64,000 nucleotides of DNA, taken from NCBI RefSeq assembly GCF_014204415.1, contig NZ_JACHLE010000004.1:62001-126000 (forward strand), given 5' to 3'. The notes beneath the pieces are model-generated. The model searched no databases and was not told the DNA's origin. It saw nothing but the letters and a program-made list of their open reading frames with translations. This DNA comes from Chryseobacterium defluvii. Lineage in GTDB: Bacteria; Bacteroidota; Bacteroidia; Flavobacteriales; Weeksellaceae. Shown here piece after piece: positions 47,881 through 59,336 of the stretch; position 1 is the stretch's first letter, and each line of letters starts with the position of its first letter. A program made the position numbers and the translations under genes.

Positions 47881-48720
47881 TTAAAAAACTCTATAAAGAT
47901 TAAACCCAAAGAAAATATTCCCTTTTCCCCAATCTCCCGTAACATTGGTGAGATATCCTATATCTGAATTGAGCTGGGAATTCGTAAACAAAAGCTGGAA
48001 AACATGTCCCCCGGTTTCTATATCAACTCCCAATGATAGAGGGTTTTTATAAAAACTGTGATTATCAAAATTGACAAAGTATTCCGCATTCACGGAAACT
48101 CTTTTGGAGATCTTATAACGTCCTCCCAGTCCTGCCAGAAACTGGTCCTTATCTTCTATATTCGGGTCGTAGAGGTTCTTATGAACGTACGATGGTGTCA
48201 ATTGTAAAGAAAGCTTATCGTTAAATCTTCTTGAGATCAAAGCCTGTGTAAGGTAGGAAAGCCGGTCGCCAAATTTAAGATGCGGATAGTTATCTTTATC
48301 CAGATCTGTATTGACAGCGATTACATTATACCCTACAATATCCAACGGGAAATTATCCCCTTGTTTTACAAGGCGGTATTTGGCTGCTCCTTCAAAGGTT
48401 TTCATATTGGTTTCCCTTGAAAGGCTGAGGGAAATCCCGTCTGTAGCCCCATAGATAACTCCCAGTTTGGTAGATGCATCATCCAGCCCAAAAAAGGTCT
48501 TAAATCCGTCACTGATGTCTCCAAAACGGTGAGCAACGACAATATACCATTCATTTTTTGCTGATAGTTTAGTAGACTGTCCTGTGACGACTTGCAGTGC
48601 CTTAAAAGCAGGCTGTGAATTTTCGGTGGTTTTGAGGGTGTCAATATCCTTAAGCAGATCTTCCTGAGAATAGGCAAGACCTGAAAGCAATACTGACAAA
48701 AAAAGGAAAGTTTTTGTCAT
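47881..48720 (-). CDS. DUF5777 family beta-barrel-like protein
   Basis: 279 residues, signal peptide TKTFLFLSVLLSGLAYSQ. The rest is a beta-rich barrel pattern of the DUF5777 family (NEWYIVVAHRFGDISDGFKTFFGLDDASTKLGVIYGATDGISLSLSRETNMKTFEGAAKYRLV; repeated strands ending in aromatic residues; final GNIFFGFNLYRVF with C-terminal F). The family is often encoded beside YceI and cytochromes. First gene of a five-gene operon. A Crp-type palindrome lies about 55 bp upstream. Confidence 0.85.
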   Translation of the reverse strand: MTKTFLFLSVLLSGLAYSQEDLLKDIDTLKTTENSQPAFKALQVVTGQSTKLSAKNEWYIVVAHRFGDISDGFKTFFGLDDASTKLGVIYGATDGISLSLSRETNMKTFEGAAKYRLVKQGDNFPLDIVGYNVIAVNTDLDKDNYPHLKFGDRLSYLTQALISRRFNDKLSLQLTPSYVHKNLYDPNIEDKDQFLAGLGGRYKISKRVSVNAEYFVNFDNHSFYKNPLSLGVDIETGGHVFQLLFTNSQLNSDIGYLTNVTGDWGKGNIFFGFNLYRVF

Positions 48721-48775
48721 ATAAAATTCGGGTTAAATATTATATAACAAACTTATTGAGTTATGATTTCAAAAG

Positions 48776-48795
48776 TAGGTGATAAAAGTCACCTA
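48776..48795 (-). promoter_or_regulatory. Perfect Crp/Fnr-type palindrome upstream of the redox operon
   Basis: TAGGTGA-N6-TCACCTA: two perfect 7-bp arms around 6 bp, similar to the Crp consensus TGTGA-N6-TCACA. It lies between the Crp/Fnr gene (48846-49502) and the operon start (48720). Confidence 0.6.
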
Positions 48796-48845
48796 ATACA
48801 TTGTTTTTATCAATCGAAAGTTTAAAATAAATAAAACATTTTTTA

Positions 48846-49502
48846 TTAGATACTTCTAACATTTTCATTGGCCATTATTTTTATCCCTTCTTTGGTCTGG
48901 ACAATTTCTCCTTCATTCTCAATTTTTTTCAGCACTCTGCTGACTACCTCCCGGGAAGTTCCGAGGTTATTGGCAATTTCCTTGTGCGTTAATTTTACAG
49001 GATTATTTCCCGTGATGGCAATCTGTTGTCTGATATAGTTTAAAACTCTTTTATCCAGCCGGTGAAATACGGCATCATTTACCATATTCATCACATCTGA
49101 GAAGCGCTTATCGTACTCATGATAAAAAACCTTGTTGATCTCCGGAAACCTGATCAGCCATTCATGCACTACGGAAACCGGTATTAAAAGTACTTCCGAT
49201 TCTTCTTCCGCAATCGCATATATCCTGCTCACATAGTCGGTAAAAATAGAGGAAAAAGTCATCAGACAGCTATCATTTGGCCTGATGTAATAGTAGATGA
49301 GCTCCCGGCCATCATTTAAGGTGTAGACTTTTATAGAACCTTTTATAAGAAAGGGTACATATTTGTTTTTTTGTCCTTCTCTAATAATTTCTGTTTTTGC
49401 TTTTATATTAGTTATTATAGCATGTTTTTGAATTTCATTTAAAAAATTATTCCCTAAAAACCCGAATTTATTGAGAATAAATTGATTATCTACCATATCC
49501 AT
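48846..49502 (-). CDS. Crp/Fnr-family regulator
   Basis: 218 residues. cNMP-type barrel at about 20-120 (REGQKNKYVPFLIKGSIKVYTLNDGRELIYYYIRPNDSCLMTFSSIF), helix, then a full winged HTH: KLTHKEIANNLGTSREVVSRVLKKIENEG. No Fe-S cysteine cluster, so not a classic Fnr. It is upstream of, and on the same strand as, the redox operon, with a perfect Crp-like palindrome between them. The probable function is to switch that operon. Confidence 0.92.
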   Translation of the reverse strand: MDMVDNQFILNKFGFLGNNFLNEIQKHAIITNIKAKTEIIREGQKNKYVPFLIKGSIKVYTLNDGRELIYYYIRPNDSCLMTFSSIFTDYVSRIYAIAEEESEVLLIPVSVVHEWLIRFPEINKVFYHEYDKRFSDVMNMVNDAVFHRLDKRVLNYIRQQIAITGNNPVKLTHKEIANNLGTSREVVSRVLKKIENEGEIVQTKEGIKIMANENVRSI

Positions 49503-49638
49503 TATGTTAAGTTCATAAACAAATATATAAAATTGGATAATTGTATGATACTTTTTTAATCTATTTCAGGATTTTTAATGATTATCGGAAGGTATTCTGG
49601 TGTTTTTATATGATTATGTTTATGATAAAAACCACCCC

Positions 49639-49682
49639 GTCAAAAATTATAACTAATTTTTGACACCCCTCCAAGGGAGGGG
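49639..49682. repeat. Pair of intergenic hairpins
   Basis: GTCAAAAATTA/TAATTTTTGAC (49639-49664) followed by CCCCTCC/GGGAGGGG (49666-49682). They sit in the 273-bp gap 49503-49775, which holds no gene. They resemble genome-dispersed elements known in Chryseobacterium. Confidence 0.4.
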
Positions 49683-49722
49683 AATTTTCATGCAGCTGAT
49701 TTTAATTTAAATTTTAAAGCAT

Positions 49723-49750
49723 AAAAAATGCCTCAATTGAAATTGAGGCA
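49723..49750 (-). terminator. Terminator of the rpoBC-DUF3467 operon
   Basis: TGCCTCAAT/ATTGAGGCA (49729-49737/49742-49750) with a run of T on the minus strand (A at 49723-49728). Confidence 0.8.
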
Positions 49751-49775
49751 TCCTGATTATTTATTTAAAAGTATC

Positions 49776-50081
49776 TTAAGCTTGTACGTTATTACCACCT
49801 AATACGAAAGGCTCAACTTCTTTAATCTCTCCAAATTGCTGCTCGTAATTAGCAATATTTTGCTGAAGGGCAGATAAAACTCTCTTAGCATGAAGTGGAG
49901 CAAGGATAACTCTTGATCTTACTGTAGCTTTTTGAATACCCGGCATTAATTGGATGAAATCTACTACGAACTCAGATGGAGAGTGGTTTACTAAAGCTAA
50001 GTTAGTATAGATACCAGCAGCTACCATTTCGTTTAATTCGATGTTGATGTTTCCGTCTTGATTTTGATTTTGATTGTCCAT
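49776..50081 (-). CDS. DUF3467 protein
   Basis: 101 residues, soluble: an N/Q-rich start (DNQNQNQDGNINIELNEM), then the DUF3467 core YTNLALVNHSPSEFVVDFIQLMPGIQKATVRSRVILAPLHAKRVLSALQQNIANYEQQFG. The family's function is unknown. It follows rpoC by 83 bp, in the same direction and before the operon's terminator. This position is common in Bacteroidetes. Confidence 0.9.
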   Translation of the reverse strand: MDNQNQNQDGNINIELNEMVAAGIYTNLALVNHSPSEFVVDFIQLMPGIQKATVRSRVILAPLHAKRVLSALQQNIANYEQQFGEIKEVEPFVLGGNNVQA

Positions 50082-50164
50082 GTTTTTATTAAAATATTAT
50101 ATTTATTAAAGTTTCAAGCTACGAGATCCGGTTCTCCCAAACCTCGCGCCACGAAACTACGAAA

Positions 50165-53100
50165 TTAATTTATATCTTCGAATTCTTTTTTAGAACCCAC
50201 GATTACATTCTGATATTCTTTAAGACCTGTACCTGCAGGAATTCTGTGCCCTACAATTACATTTTCTTTAAGACCGTTCAGATCATCAACCTTACCTGCA
50301 ACTGCTGCTTCGTTAAGAACTTTTGTAGTTTCCTGGAAGGATGCTGCAGACATGAATGATTTAGTCTGAAGAGCTGCTCTTGTAATACCCTGTAATACAG
50401 GTGTTGCCGTGGCAGGAAGTGCTTCTCTTACTTCTACCAAGTTTTGATCTTCACGCTTCAGCTTAGAGTTTTCATCTCTTAGTTCTCTTGCCGTAATCAT
50501 CTGGCCTGGCTTGAATTCTTTAGAATCTCCAGCTTCTACCACAACTTTAAGACCGAATACTCTGTTGTTCTCTTCCAAGAAGTCATATTTATGTTCTAAA
50601 GCTCCTTCAAGGAATTGAGTATCACCTCCATCAACGATCTCTACTTTCGTCATCATCTGTCTTACGATGATCTCGAAGTGCTTATCGTCAATTTTTACCC
50701 CTTGCAGACGGTAAACTTCCTGAATTTCATTCACTAAGTATTCCTGAACCGCAGTTGGACCTTTAATTCTCAAGATGTCATCCGGAGTAATAGAACCGTC
50801 TGAAAGCGGTGCTCCTGCTCTTACGAAGTCATTCTCCTGAACCAAGATCTGGTTAGAAAGTTTTACTAGGTAAATTTTTCTTTCTCCAGTTTTAGCTTCA
50901 ACGATCAATTCGCGGTTACCTCTTTTAATTTTTCCGTAAGAAACTACCCCATCGATTTCTGTAACAACCGCCGGGTTTGAAGGGTTTCTTGCTTCGAATA
51001 ATTCGGTAACTCTCGGAAGACCTCCGGTGATATCCCCTGCTTTTGCAGATTTTCTCGGGATCTTGATCAAGACTTTACCAGCTTTGATCTTTTCACCATC
51101 ATTTACCATCAAGTGGGCTCCTACCGGTAAGTTGTAAGCTTTTTGCTCAACTCCTTTAGAGTCTACCACTTTCAAGGTAGGTACGGCTTTCTTATTTCTG
51201 GATTCAGAGATTACTTTTTCTTCAAATCCTGTTTGCTCGTCAATTTCCAATTGGAATGAAACCCCTTGGATAATGTCTTCGTATTCTACTTTACCTGAAG
51301 TTTCCGCAATGATAACCGCGTTATACGGATCCCACTTACAAATCAGATCTCCTTTCTTCACTTTATCACCAGGTTTTACTGCTAATTCTGAACCGTAAGG
51401 TACGTTAGCAACCATTAATGGTGTTCTTGCTTCGTTATCTGCAACTAATCTGAATTCTGTTGAACGAGAAACCACAACTTCAGCTGTGTTACCGTTTTCA
51501 TCTTCTGAAGTAATTGTTCTTACTTCATCCATTTCAACGATACCGTCTCTTCTTGCAACAATGGAAGGGTTTTCTGATACGTTTCCTGCAGTACCCCCTT
51601 GGTGGAAGGTTCTCAATGTTAACTGAGTTCCCGGTTCCCCAATTGATTGTGCTGCGATTACACCTACCGCTTCTCCCATGTGGATCACTTTACCTGTAGC
51701 TAAGTTTCTACCGTAACATTTCGCACAGATACCTTTCTTAGCTTCACAAGTTAATGGTGAACGTACTTCAACTGCTTCTAATCCTGCTTCTTCAATTCTC
51801 TTAGCTAATTCTTCGTTGATCACCTGATCTGCTCCAGCGATTAATTCATCTGTTTCCGGATCATAGATGTTATGAAGGGAAACTCTACCTAAGATTCTTT
51901 CTGAAATCTTTTCAACGATCTCGTCATTTTTCTTAAGTGCAGTAACTTCTGTACCTCTTAATGTACCACAATCATCTTCTGTAACGATAACGTCTTGTGC
52001 AACGTCTACCAATCTTCTGGTTAAGTAACCGGCATCGGCTGTCTTAAGAGCGGTATCCGCAAGACCTTTACGTGCACCGTGGGTAGAGATAAAGTACTCA
52101 AGGATGGAAAGACCTTCTTTAAAGTTGGCAAGGATCGGGTTTTCGATGATCTCCGCACCCGTAGAACCGGCTTTTTGCGGTTTTGCCATCAAACCTCTCA
52201 TCCCTGATAACTGACGGATCTGTTCTTTAGATCCCCTTGCTCCGGAGTCAAGCATCATATATACAGAGTTGAATCCACCTTGGTCAGATTTCATTCTGCT
52301 CATGATCATTTCAGTTAATCCAGCGTTGGTGTTTGTCCAAACGTCGATCACCTGGTTATATCGTTCTGTATCTGTAATTAGACCCATGTTATAGTTAGCT
52401 CTAATTTCGTCTACAGTTTCAATTGACTGTGCAATCATCTGCTTTTTCTCAGCAGGAACTACAATATCTCCTAATGAGAATGAAAGTCCTCCTTTGAATG
52501 CGTTTGAATATCCTAAGTCTTTCATCGCATCCAGGAACTTCACAGTTGTAGGGAAGTCCGTATCAGCAAGGATCTTACCGATAACGTTTCTTAATGATTT
52601 CTTAGTAAGAAGTTCATTAATATATCCTACCTGCTTAGGTACAATCTGGTTGAATAGGATTCTACCCACTGTAGTTTCGATCAGTCTTGTTACTAATTCT
52701 CCGTCTTCTTTAACCGGTAATTTACATCTTACTTTAGCATTTAAAGAAACTTTTCCTTCTGCATAAGCAATTTCCGCTTCTTCAGGGGAATAGAATGCAA
52801 GACCTTCTCCTTTTACTTTCATAGTTTCAGTTGAATCCAACTGTTTTGTCATGAAATAAAGTCCAAGTACCATGTCCTGAGAAGGTACGGTAATTGGAGA
52901 ACCGTTTGCAGGGTTCAAGATGTTCTGAGAACCCAGCATTAATAACTGAGCTTCAAGGATCGCTTCTGGTCCTAACGGTAAGTGTACCGCCATCTGGTCA
53001 CCATCGAAATCGGCGTTGAAAGCTGTTGTTACTAATGGGTGTAGCTGGATCGCTTTACCTTCGATCATCTTAGGCTGGAAAGCCTGAATACCCAGTCTGT

Positions 53101-54430
53101 GAAGTGTAGGTGCCCTGTTCAATAGTACCGGGTGACCTTTCATCACGTTTTCAAGGATATCATAAACTACCGGCTCTTTTCTATCGATAATTCTCTTTGC
53201 AGATTTTACTGTTTTTACAATCCCTCTTTCAATTAGTTTTCTAATGATGAATGGTTTGTACAATTCCGCAGCCATATCTTTAGGAATACCGCACTCGTGA
53301 AGTTGTAAGTTCGGACCTACAACAATTACGGAACGCGCAGAGTAGTCTACCCTTTTTCCTAACAGGTTCTGACGGAAACGACCCTGCTTACCTTTCAATG
53401 AATCTGAAAGTGATTTCAATGGTCTGTTTGATTCAGATTTTACTGCTGAAGATTTTCTTGTATTATCGAATAATGAATCTACTGATTCCTGAAGCATACG
53501 CTTCTCGTTTCTTAAGATTACTTCCGGAGCTTTGATCTCCAATAGTCTCTTCAAACGGTTATTTCTGATAATAACTCTTCTGTAAAGGTCATTCAAATCG
53601 GATGTTGCGAAACGTCCTCCATCCAATGGAACTAATGGTCTTAGCTCTGGTGGTATAACCGGAAGAACACGCATGATCATCCACTCAGCCTTATTGATCA
53701 TTCTTGTATTAGCACCTCTTAATGCTTCTACAACGTTCAATCTTTTTAACGCCTCAGTTCTTCTTTGTTTTGAACCTTCATTGTGAGCTTTGTGTCTCAG
53801 ATCGAAAGACAATGCATCAAGATCGATTCTTTTTAATAGTTCCTCAACAGCTTCAGCACCCATTTTAGCGATGAATTTGTTCGGATCTGAATCATCAAGA
53901 TACTGGTTCTCAACCGGAAGAGTTTCCATGATATCAAGGTATTCTTCTTCTGTTAAGAATTCCATATGTTCAAAATCTGAACCGTCTAATTTTTTAGCAA
54001 TACCCTGCTGGATCACTACATATCTTTCGTAGTAGATGATCATATCCAATTTCTTGGAAGGTATTCCTAGAAGGTAACCGATCTTATTTGGTAATGAACG
54101 GAAATACCAGATGTGCGCAATAGGAACTACAAGGTTAATGTGCCCTATTCTCTCTCTTCTTACTTTTTTCTCAGTAACTTCTACTCCACAACGGTCACAA
54201 ACAATCCCTTTGTAACGAATTCTCTTATATTTCCCACAAGCACATTCGTAATCCTTTACAGGACCAAAGATTTTTTCACAGAACAACCCGTCCCTTTCAG
54301 GCTTGTGCGTTCTGTAGTTAATAGTTTCCGGTTTCAGAACTTCTCCTCTCGATTCCTGTAGAATGGATTCGGGCGAAGCTAAACCGATGGTTATTTTATT
54401 AAATCTACTTGATTTATTTTTATTTGACAT
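50165..54430 (-). CDS. rpoC: RNA polymerase beta' subunit
   Basis: 1421 residues, the usual Bacteroidetes length. N-terminal zinc ribbon [23 protein letters not shown]; catalytic [15 protein letters not shown] with the three Asp that bind Mg2+; trigger-loop region and second zinc site CGTLRGTE...[16 protein letters not shown]. Core transcription enzyme, acts with RpoB 112 bp upstream. The intergenic spacer contains a triple GATTAAAA-type repeat but no strong terminator. Confidence 0.98.
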   Translation of the reverse strand: MSNKNKSSRFNKITIGLASPESILQESRGEVLKPETINYRTHKPERDGLFCEKIFGPVKDYECACGKYKRIRYKGIVCDRCGVEVTEKKVRRERIGHINLVVPIAHIWYFRSLPNKIGYLLGIPSKKLDMIIYYERYVVIQQGIAKKLDGSDFEHMEFLTEEEYLDIMETLPVENQYLDDSDPNKFIAKMGAEAVEELLKRIDLDALSFDLRHKAHNEGSKQRRTEALKRLNVVEALRGANTRMINKAEWMIMRVLPVIPPELRPLVPLDGGRFATSDLNDLYRRVIIRNNRLKRLLEIKAPEVILRNEKRMLQESVDSLFDNTRKSSAVKSESNRPLKSLSDSLKGKQGRFRQNLLGKRVDYSARSVIVVGPNLQLHECGIPKDMAAELYKPFIIRKLIERGIVKTVKSAKRIIDRKEPVVYDILENVMKGHPVLLNRAPTLHRLGIQAFQPKMIEGKAIQLHPLVTTAFNADFDGDQMAVHLPLGPEAILEAQLLMLGSQNILNPANGSPITVPSQDMVLGLYFMTKQLDSTETMKVKGEGLAFYSPEEAEIAYAEGKVSLNAKVRCKLPVKEDGELVTRLIETTVGRILFNQIVPKQVGYINELLTKKSLRNVIGKILADTDFPTTVKFLDAMKDLGYSNAFKGGLSFSLGDIVVPAEKKQMIAQSIETVDEIRANYNMGLITDTERYNQVIDVWTNTNAGLTEMIMSRMKSDQGGFNSVYMMLDSGARGSKEQIRQLSGMRGLMAKPQKAGSTGAEIIENPILANFKEGLSILEYFISTHGARKGLADTALKTADAGYLTRRLVDVAQDVIVTEDDCGTLRGTEVTALKKNDEIVEKISERILGRVSLHNIYDPETDELIAGADQVINEELAKRIEEAGLEAVEVRSPLTCEAKKGICAKCYGRNLATGKVIHMGEAVGVIAAQSIGEPGTQLTLRTFHQGGTAGNVSENPSIVARRDGIVEMDEVRTITSEDENGNTAEVVVSRSTEFRLVADNEARTPLMVANVPYGSELAVKPGDKVKKGDLICKWDPYNAVIIAETSGKVEYEDIIQGVSFQLEIDEQTGFEEKVISESRNKKAVPTLKVVDSKGVEQKAYNLPVGAHLMVNDGEKIKAGKVLIKIPRKSAKAGDITGGLPRVTELFEARNPSNPAVVTEIDGVVSYGKIKRGNRELIVEAKTGERKIYLVKLSNQILVQENDFVRAGAPLSDGSITPDDILRIKGPTAVQEYLVNEIQEVYRLQGVKIDDKHFEIIVRQMMTKVEIVDGGDTQFLEGALEHKYDFLEENNRVFGLKVVVEAGDSKEFKPGQMITARELRDENSKLKREDQNLVEVREALPATATPVLQGITRAALQTKSFMSAASFQETTKVLNEAAVAGKVDDLNGLKENVIVGHRIPAGTGLKEYQNVIVGSKKEFEDIN

Positions 54431-54542
54431 AATTTTTATTTTGATTAAAAGATTAAAAGATTGAAAGATTTAAAAATTACTTTCGCTCTTATCATCTCGG
54501 AGTTTATTAATGCTTTAATTTTTTAATAATTAAATCTTTAAA

Positions 54543-57500
54543 TTACTCCTCCAATCTTACGTCTAATCCAAGACCTTGTAGCTCATGAAGTAATACGTTG
54601 AAGGATTCCGGAATGCCTGGTTCAGGCATTGCTTCTCCTTTTGCGATGGCTTCATAAGTTTTCGCTCTACCAATCACGTCATCTGACTTCACAGTCAGGA
54701 TCTCTCTCAGGATATTGGATGCTCCGAATGCTTCAAGAGCCCAAACCTCCATCTCTCCGAATCTCTGACCTCCGAACTGAGCCTTACCTCCTAACGGCTG
54801 CTGAGTAATCAATGAGTAAGGACCAATAGAACGTGCGTGCATCTTATCATCAACCATGTGTCCCAGTTTCAGCATATAGATCACCCCTACCGTTGCAGGC
54901 TGGGTAAATCTTTCTCCGGTACCTCCATCATAAAGGTGAGTGTTTCCAAATCTTGGAAGACCTGCTTTGTCTGTATACTCAGTGATCTGATCAAGGCTTG
55001 CTCCGTCGAAGATAGGTGTAGCGAACTTCATTCCTAATTTCTGACCAGCCCATCCAAGAACTGTTTCATAGATCTGTCCGATGTTCATACGGGAAGGTAC
55101 TCCAAGTGGATTCAATACGATATCTACCGGTGTTCCGTCTTCCAAGAACGGCATATCTTCTTCTCGAACGATTCTTGAAACGATCCCTTTGTTACCGTGA
55201 CGTCCTGCCATTTTATCTCCTACGTTCAGTTTACGTTTTTTAGCGATGTAAACTTTAGCAAGCTTCATGATACCTGCCGGTAGCTCGTCCCCGATAGAAA
55301 CTGCAAATTTCTCACGGTTTTTAACTCCCTGGATATCATTGTATTTGATTTTATAGTTGTGGATCAACTGTTTGATCAATTCATTTTTATCTGCATCAAC
55401 CGTCCAGTCTGAACCGCTTACGTTTACGTAATCTTCTACTGAAGTCAGTAATTTATGAGTAAACTTCACCCCTTTACCGATAATTTCTTCATCAAGGTCG
55501 TTCTTCACTCCCTGAGATGTTTTACCACTTACCAGTGTGTTTAATTTTTCGATTAAAGTGTTTCTCAAATCATCAAACTTAGCCTTGTAGGTGTTTTCAA
55601 TCTCTTCAAGTTTAAGTTTTTCTTCAGTTCTTTTCTTTTTATCTTTAATGTTTCTTGAGAACAATTTCTTATCGATAACCACCCCTCTTAATGAAGAGTC
55701 TGCTTTTAATGATGCATCTTTCACATCACCAGCCTTGTCACCGAAGATCGCTCTCAAAAGTTTTTCTTCCGGAGTAGGGTCTGATTCTCCTTTTGGAGTG
55801 ATCTTACCGATCATGATGTCTCCAGGCTTCACTTCAGCACCGATTCTGATCATACCGTTCTCGTCAAGATCTTTGGTAGCTTCTTCTGAAACGTTAGGAA
55901 TATCTGCCGTAAGCTCTTCCATACCTAATTTGGTATCTCGAACTTCCAATGAATATTCATCTACGTGGATTGAAGTAAACCAGTCTTCACGAACTACTTT
56001 TTCGTTGATCACGATCGCATCCTCGAAGTTGTATCCTTTCCAAGGCATGAACGCTACCACAAGGTTTCTACCAAGTGCCAGTTCTCCGTTTTCAGTAGCA
56101 TAACCGTCGCAAAGTACCTGTCCTTTTTCTACTGTATCTCCTACTCTTACGTTTGGTCTCAGTGTAATGGTAGTACTCTGGTTGGTTTTTCTGAACTTCG
56201 TCAGGTTATATGTTTTGGTAGCGGATTCGAATTGTACTAAATCTTCGTCGTCGCTTCTTTCATATTTAATAACGATCTTATCAGCATCCACATATTCTAC
56301 AATCCCTGCACCTTCTGCATTGATAAGAATTCTGGAGTCTTTAGCCACCTGTCTTTCAAGCCCTGTTCCTACAACCGGAGCCTGCGGCTTCAATAGAGGA
56401 ACTGCCTGACGCATCATGTTAGATCCCATCAAGGCACGGTTCGCATCATCATGCTCCAGGAACGGAATTAATGAAGCTGAAATACCGGAAATCTGGTTTG
56501 GTGCAACGTCGATAAGGTCAACCTGTTGTGGTTCAACTACAGGATAATCTCCATCCAGCCTGGCAATAATCCTGTCTGTTTCGAATTCTCCGTTATCGTT
56601 CAGTTCTACGTTCGCCTGGGCAATTACCTTAGCTTCTTCGTCTTCTGCATTTAAGTAGATAGGATCGGCATTAAGGTCAATCTTACTGTTTTCTACTTTT
56701 CTATAAGGTGTTTCAATGAAACCTAATGTATTGATCTTTGCATAAATCCCTAAAGAAGAGATCAAACCGATGTTTGGTCCTTCCGGGGTTTCGATCGGAC
56801 AAATTCTTCCGTAATGAGTATGGTGAACGTCACGAACCTCGAAACCTGCTCTTTCTCTTGATAAACCTCCAGGCCCCAATGCAGATAATCTTCTCTTGTG
56901 AGTAATTTCTGACAATGGATTCGTCTGATCCATGAACTGAGAAAGCTGGTTGGTACCAAAGAATGAGTTGATTACAGAGGTTAAAGTCTTAGCATTTACA
57001 AGATCAAGCGGTGTAAAGATCTCGTTATCCCTAACGTTCATTCTTTCTTTGATCGTTCTTGCAATTCTTGAAAGACCTACTCCGAACTGTCCTGCCAACT
57101 GCTCTCCAACTGTTTTAATTCTTCTGTTGGAAAGGTGGTCGATATCATCAACCTCAGCTTTGGAATTTACCAATTCTATTAAGTGTCTTACGATCGCGAT
57201 GATGTCTTCTTTTGTAAGAACTTCCGTAGTTTCAGGGATATTAAGCCCTAATTTTTTGTTCAGCCTGTAACGTCCTACTTCACCAAGAGAATATCTCTGC
57301 TCAGAGAAGAATAATTTTTCAATGATTCCTCTTGCCGTTTCCTCATCTGGCGGATCTGCGTTTCTCAACTGACGGTAAATATATTCTACCGCTTCTTTTT
57401 CAGAGTTGGTAGGGTCTTTCTGTAATGTATTCTGGATGATAGAGAATTCATTACTGTTTTCTTTATGGATCAGGATAGATTTCACCCCTGCATCCAGAAT

Positions 57501-58364
57501 AAGGTCTAAATGCTCTTTTTCAAGAATAGTTTCTCTGTCTAAGATGATCTCGTTTCTTTCGATAGAAACTACTTCACCTGTATCTTCATCTACGAAGTCT
57601 TCGAACCATGTGTTCAACACTCTCGCAGCTAATGTTCTTCCCTCCACTTTTTTAAGGGCAGCTTTAGAAACTTTCACTTCCTCAGCAAGGTCGAAGATCT
57701 GAAGGATATCCTTATCAGATTCGTATCCGATGGCTCTTAATAAAGTAGTTAATGGTAATTTTTTCTTACGGTCAATATATGCGTACATTACGCTGTTAAT
57801 ATCCGTAGTGAATTCCATCCAAGATCCTTTGAAAGGGATAATTCTTGAATAGTAAAGTTTAGTTCCGTTGGCGTGGTAAGTCTGCCCGAAGAATACACCA
57901 GGTGAACGGTGTAACTGGGTAACAATAACTCTTTCAGCACCGTTGATGATGAAAGACCCGCTAGGCGTCATGTAAGGAACCGGGCCTAAATATACATCCT
58001 GAACCACCGTCTGGAAATCTTCGTGTTCAGGGTCTGTACAATACAATTTAAGTCTTGCTTTCAGAGGAACGGAATACGTTAAACCTCTTTCCACACACTC
58101 ATCAATTGAATAACGTGGAGAATCTACCAGATAGTCAAGGAATTCCAATACGAATTGATTTCTGGAATCCGTAATGGGGAAATTTTCCTGGAAGGTCTTA
58201 TATAAACCTTCACTCCTTCTGTCTTCAGGAAGTGTATCAAGCTGGAAAAATTCTTTAAAAGACTCAATCTGGATATCCAGGAAGTCCGGAGTAATAATTT
58301 TTCCTTTCGCCGATGAGAAATTAATTCTCTGATTTCCCTGAGTTGTTGCTGTTGTTTTACTCAT
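54543..58364 (-). CDS. rpoB: RNA polymerase beta subunit
   Basis: 1273 residues. The rifampicin-binding region reads [32 protein letters not shown], without the usual resistance substitutions. C-terminal [15 protein letters not shown] and [24 protein letters not shown] are present. A TTTG-N20-TACCTTTG promoter lies 330 nt upstream, so the gene has its own transcription start. Unlike the usual arrangement, rplJ and rplL are not directly upstream. Confidence 0.98.
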   Translation of the reverse strand: MSKTTATTQGNQRINFSSAKGKIITPDFLDIQIESFKEFFQLDTLPEDRRSEGLYKTFQENFPITDSRNQFVLEFLDYLVDSPRYSIDECVERGLTYSVPLKARLKLYCTDPEHEDFQTVVQDVYLGPVPYMTPSGSFIINGAERVIVTQLHRSPGVFFGQTYHANGTKLYYSRIIPFKGSWMEFTTDINSVMYAYIDRKKKLPLTTLLRAIGYESDKDILQIFDLAEEVKVSKAALKKVEGRTLAARVLNTWFEDFVDEDTGEVVSIERNEIILDRETILEKEHLDLILDAGVKSILIHKENSNEFSIIQNTLQKDPTNSEKEAVEYIYRQLRNADPPDEETARGIIEKLFFSEQRYSLGEVGRYRLNKKLGLNIPETTEVLTKEDIIAIVRHLIELVNSKAEVDDIDHLSNRRIKTVGEQLAGQFGVGLSRIARTIKERMNVRDNEIFTPLDLVNAKTLTSVINSFFGTNQLSQFMDQTNPLSEITHKRRLSALGPGGLSRERAGFEVRDVHHTHYGRICPIETPEGPNIGLISSLGIYAKINTLGFIETPYRKVENSKIDLNADPIYLNAEDEEAKVIAQANVELNDNGEFETDRIIARLDGDYPVVEPQQVDLIDVAPNQISGISASLIPFLEHDDANRALMGSNMMRQAVPLLKPQAPVVGTGLERQVAKDSRILINAEGAGIVEYVDADKIVIKYERSDDEDLVQFESATKTYNLTKFRKTNQSTTITLRPNVRVGDTVEKGQVLCDGYATENGELALGRNLVVAFMPWKGYNFEDAIVINEKVVREDWFTSIHVDEYSLEVRDTKLGMEELTADIPNVSEEATKDLDENGMIRIGAEVKPGDIMIGKITPKGESDPTPEEKLLRAIFGDKAGDVKDASLKADSSLRGVVIDKKLFSRNIKDKKKRTEEKLKLEEIENTYKAKFDDLRNTLIEKLNTLVSGKTSQGVKNDLDEEIIGKGVKFTHKLLTSVEDYVNVSGSDWTVDADKNELIKQLIHNYKIKYNDIQGVKNREKFAVSIGDELPAGIMKLAKVYIAKKRKLNVGDKMAGRHGNKGIVSRIVREEDMPFLEDGTPVDIVLNPLGVPSRMNIGQIYETVLGWAGQKLGMKFATPIFDGASLDQITEYTDKAGLPRFGNTHLYDGGTGERFTQPATVGVIYMLKLGHMVDDKMHARSIGPYSLITQQPLGGKAQFGGQRFGEMEVWALEAFGASNILREILTVKSDDVIGRAKTYEAIAKGEAMPEPGIPESFNVLLHELQGLGLDVRLEE

Positions 58365-58691
58365 AAAACTTTTAAGAAAGGGTTAAAAAATATTTTGATT
58401 TTGTAAAAAATATCAGAAACTGAAAAAAGAGAAAAGAGAAAAGGAAAAGATATTAAGATGTTTTGGCGCTATCAGAATTAGTCTTTGTTCTTTGTTCTTT
58501 ATTCTTAAGTTCTAATTTCTAACTGCAACACTGGTATATCTTTTCACAGCGTAATGCAAAATATTTTCATTACTTTTGAGGCATCAATTTGCCGCAATAC
58601 CTATATACACGAAATCCCTTTCATTTCCATGAAAGAGCTGATTTACAATATTTTATAGATTTACAAACAATTATTCGCGCCAAAAGAGGAG

Positions 58692-58723
58692 CAAAGGTAC
58701 AAAAAGTTATCCACATTCACAAA
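58692..58723 (-). promoter_or_regulatory. Promoter of rpoBC (TTTG-N20-TACCTTTG)
   Basis: On the minus strand TTTG at 58723-58720, then 20 bp, then TACCTTTG at 58699-58692, close to the Bacteroidetes -33/-7 consensus. The 5' leader to rpoB is about 325 nt and holds CTTTGTT repeats but no ORF. Confidence 0.65.
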
Positions 58724-58724
58724 T

Positions 58725-58750
58725 AAAAAACCACTTCAGAACGAAGTGGT
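58725..58750 (-). terminator. Terminator of the small secreted-protein gene
   Basis: ACCACTTC/GAAGTGGT (58730-58737/58743-58750) with a T run on the minus strand (58725-58730). Confidence 0.75.
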
Positions 58751-58774
58751 CTTATTATTTATTATATTATGCTT

Positions 58775-59308
58775 CTACTGTCTCCAGAAACTCCAATTGG
58801 TTCCGTTGAAAACAGCCAGCTGCTTATTAAAGGTATCATATACTATCATTCCGGGGGAAGGATTGATGATATTCAGATGCGGGCTGGCCACTTTCGGTAA
58901 GACCATTGCTTTATTGGTATCTTCCAAAACCAGAATCCCCGGAGCTGAAGTAGGGGCCCCTATTGAGGTTTTTGCCATCGCATTTTCCGTAGCCGCATTT
59001 TGAATGAGAACTCCATCCACAGTAGTCAACGGATCAACCGTAGTCCCAGTAGTTTCTACTGAGAGATCTTTCCATCCTGAAGCATATTTTACTTTTACTT
59101 TTTTATCGGCAAGGTCATATACCATTGTCCCGTTTACAACACCTGTAACAGCTCCCGTGGAAGTCACCCACGGTAATATCATCCCCCGATTCTCCGCCCC
59201 GAAATCCAAAGAAACGGACGGGGAGGAAACAGATGTTTTACCTATTGCAACCTGAGAAAAAACAACCCCGGAAGACAAAGCCCATATGATTATGAATATA
59301 TTTTTCAT
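58775..59308 (-). CDS. Small secreted protein, surface-protein companion
   Basis: 177 residues, signal peptide KNIFIIIWALSSGVVFSQ. The mature part is a tandem of two similar units: NRGMILPWVTS...NGTMVYDLADKKVKVKYASGWKDLS and NKAMVLPKVAS...PGMIVYDTFNKQLAVFNGTNWSFW. The last 100 residues of the giant protein next door contain the same type ([27 protein letters not shown]). This module is frequent in Bacteroidetes secreted proteins at the C-terminus. No sorting domain of the usual type is present. It lies 28 bp behind the giant gene, in the same direction. Confidence 0.7.
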   Translation of the reverse strand: MKNIFIIIWALSSGVVFSQVAIGKTSVSSPSVSLDFGAENRGMILPWVTSTGAVTGVVNGTMVYDLADKKVKVKYASGWKDLSVETTGTTVDPLTTVDGVLIQNAATENAMAKTSIGAPTSAPGILVLEDTNKAMVLPKVASPHLNIINPSPGMIVYDTFNKQLAVFNGTNWSFWRQ

Positions 59309-59336
59309 CTTGAATTGATTATTACATGTTAGTCAA

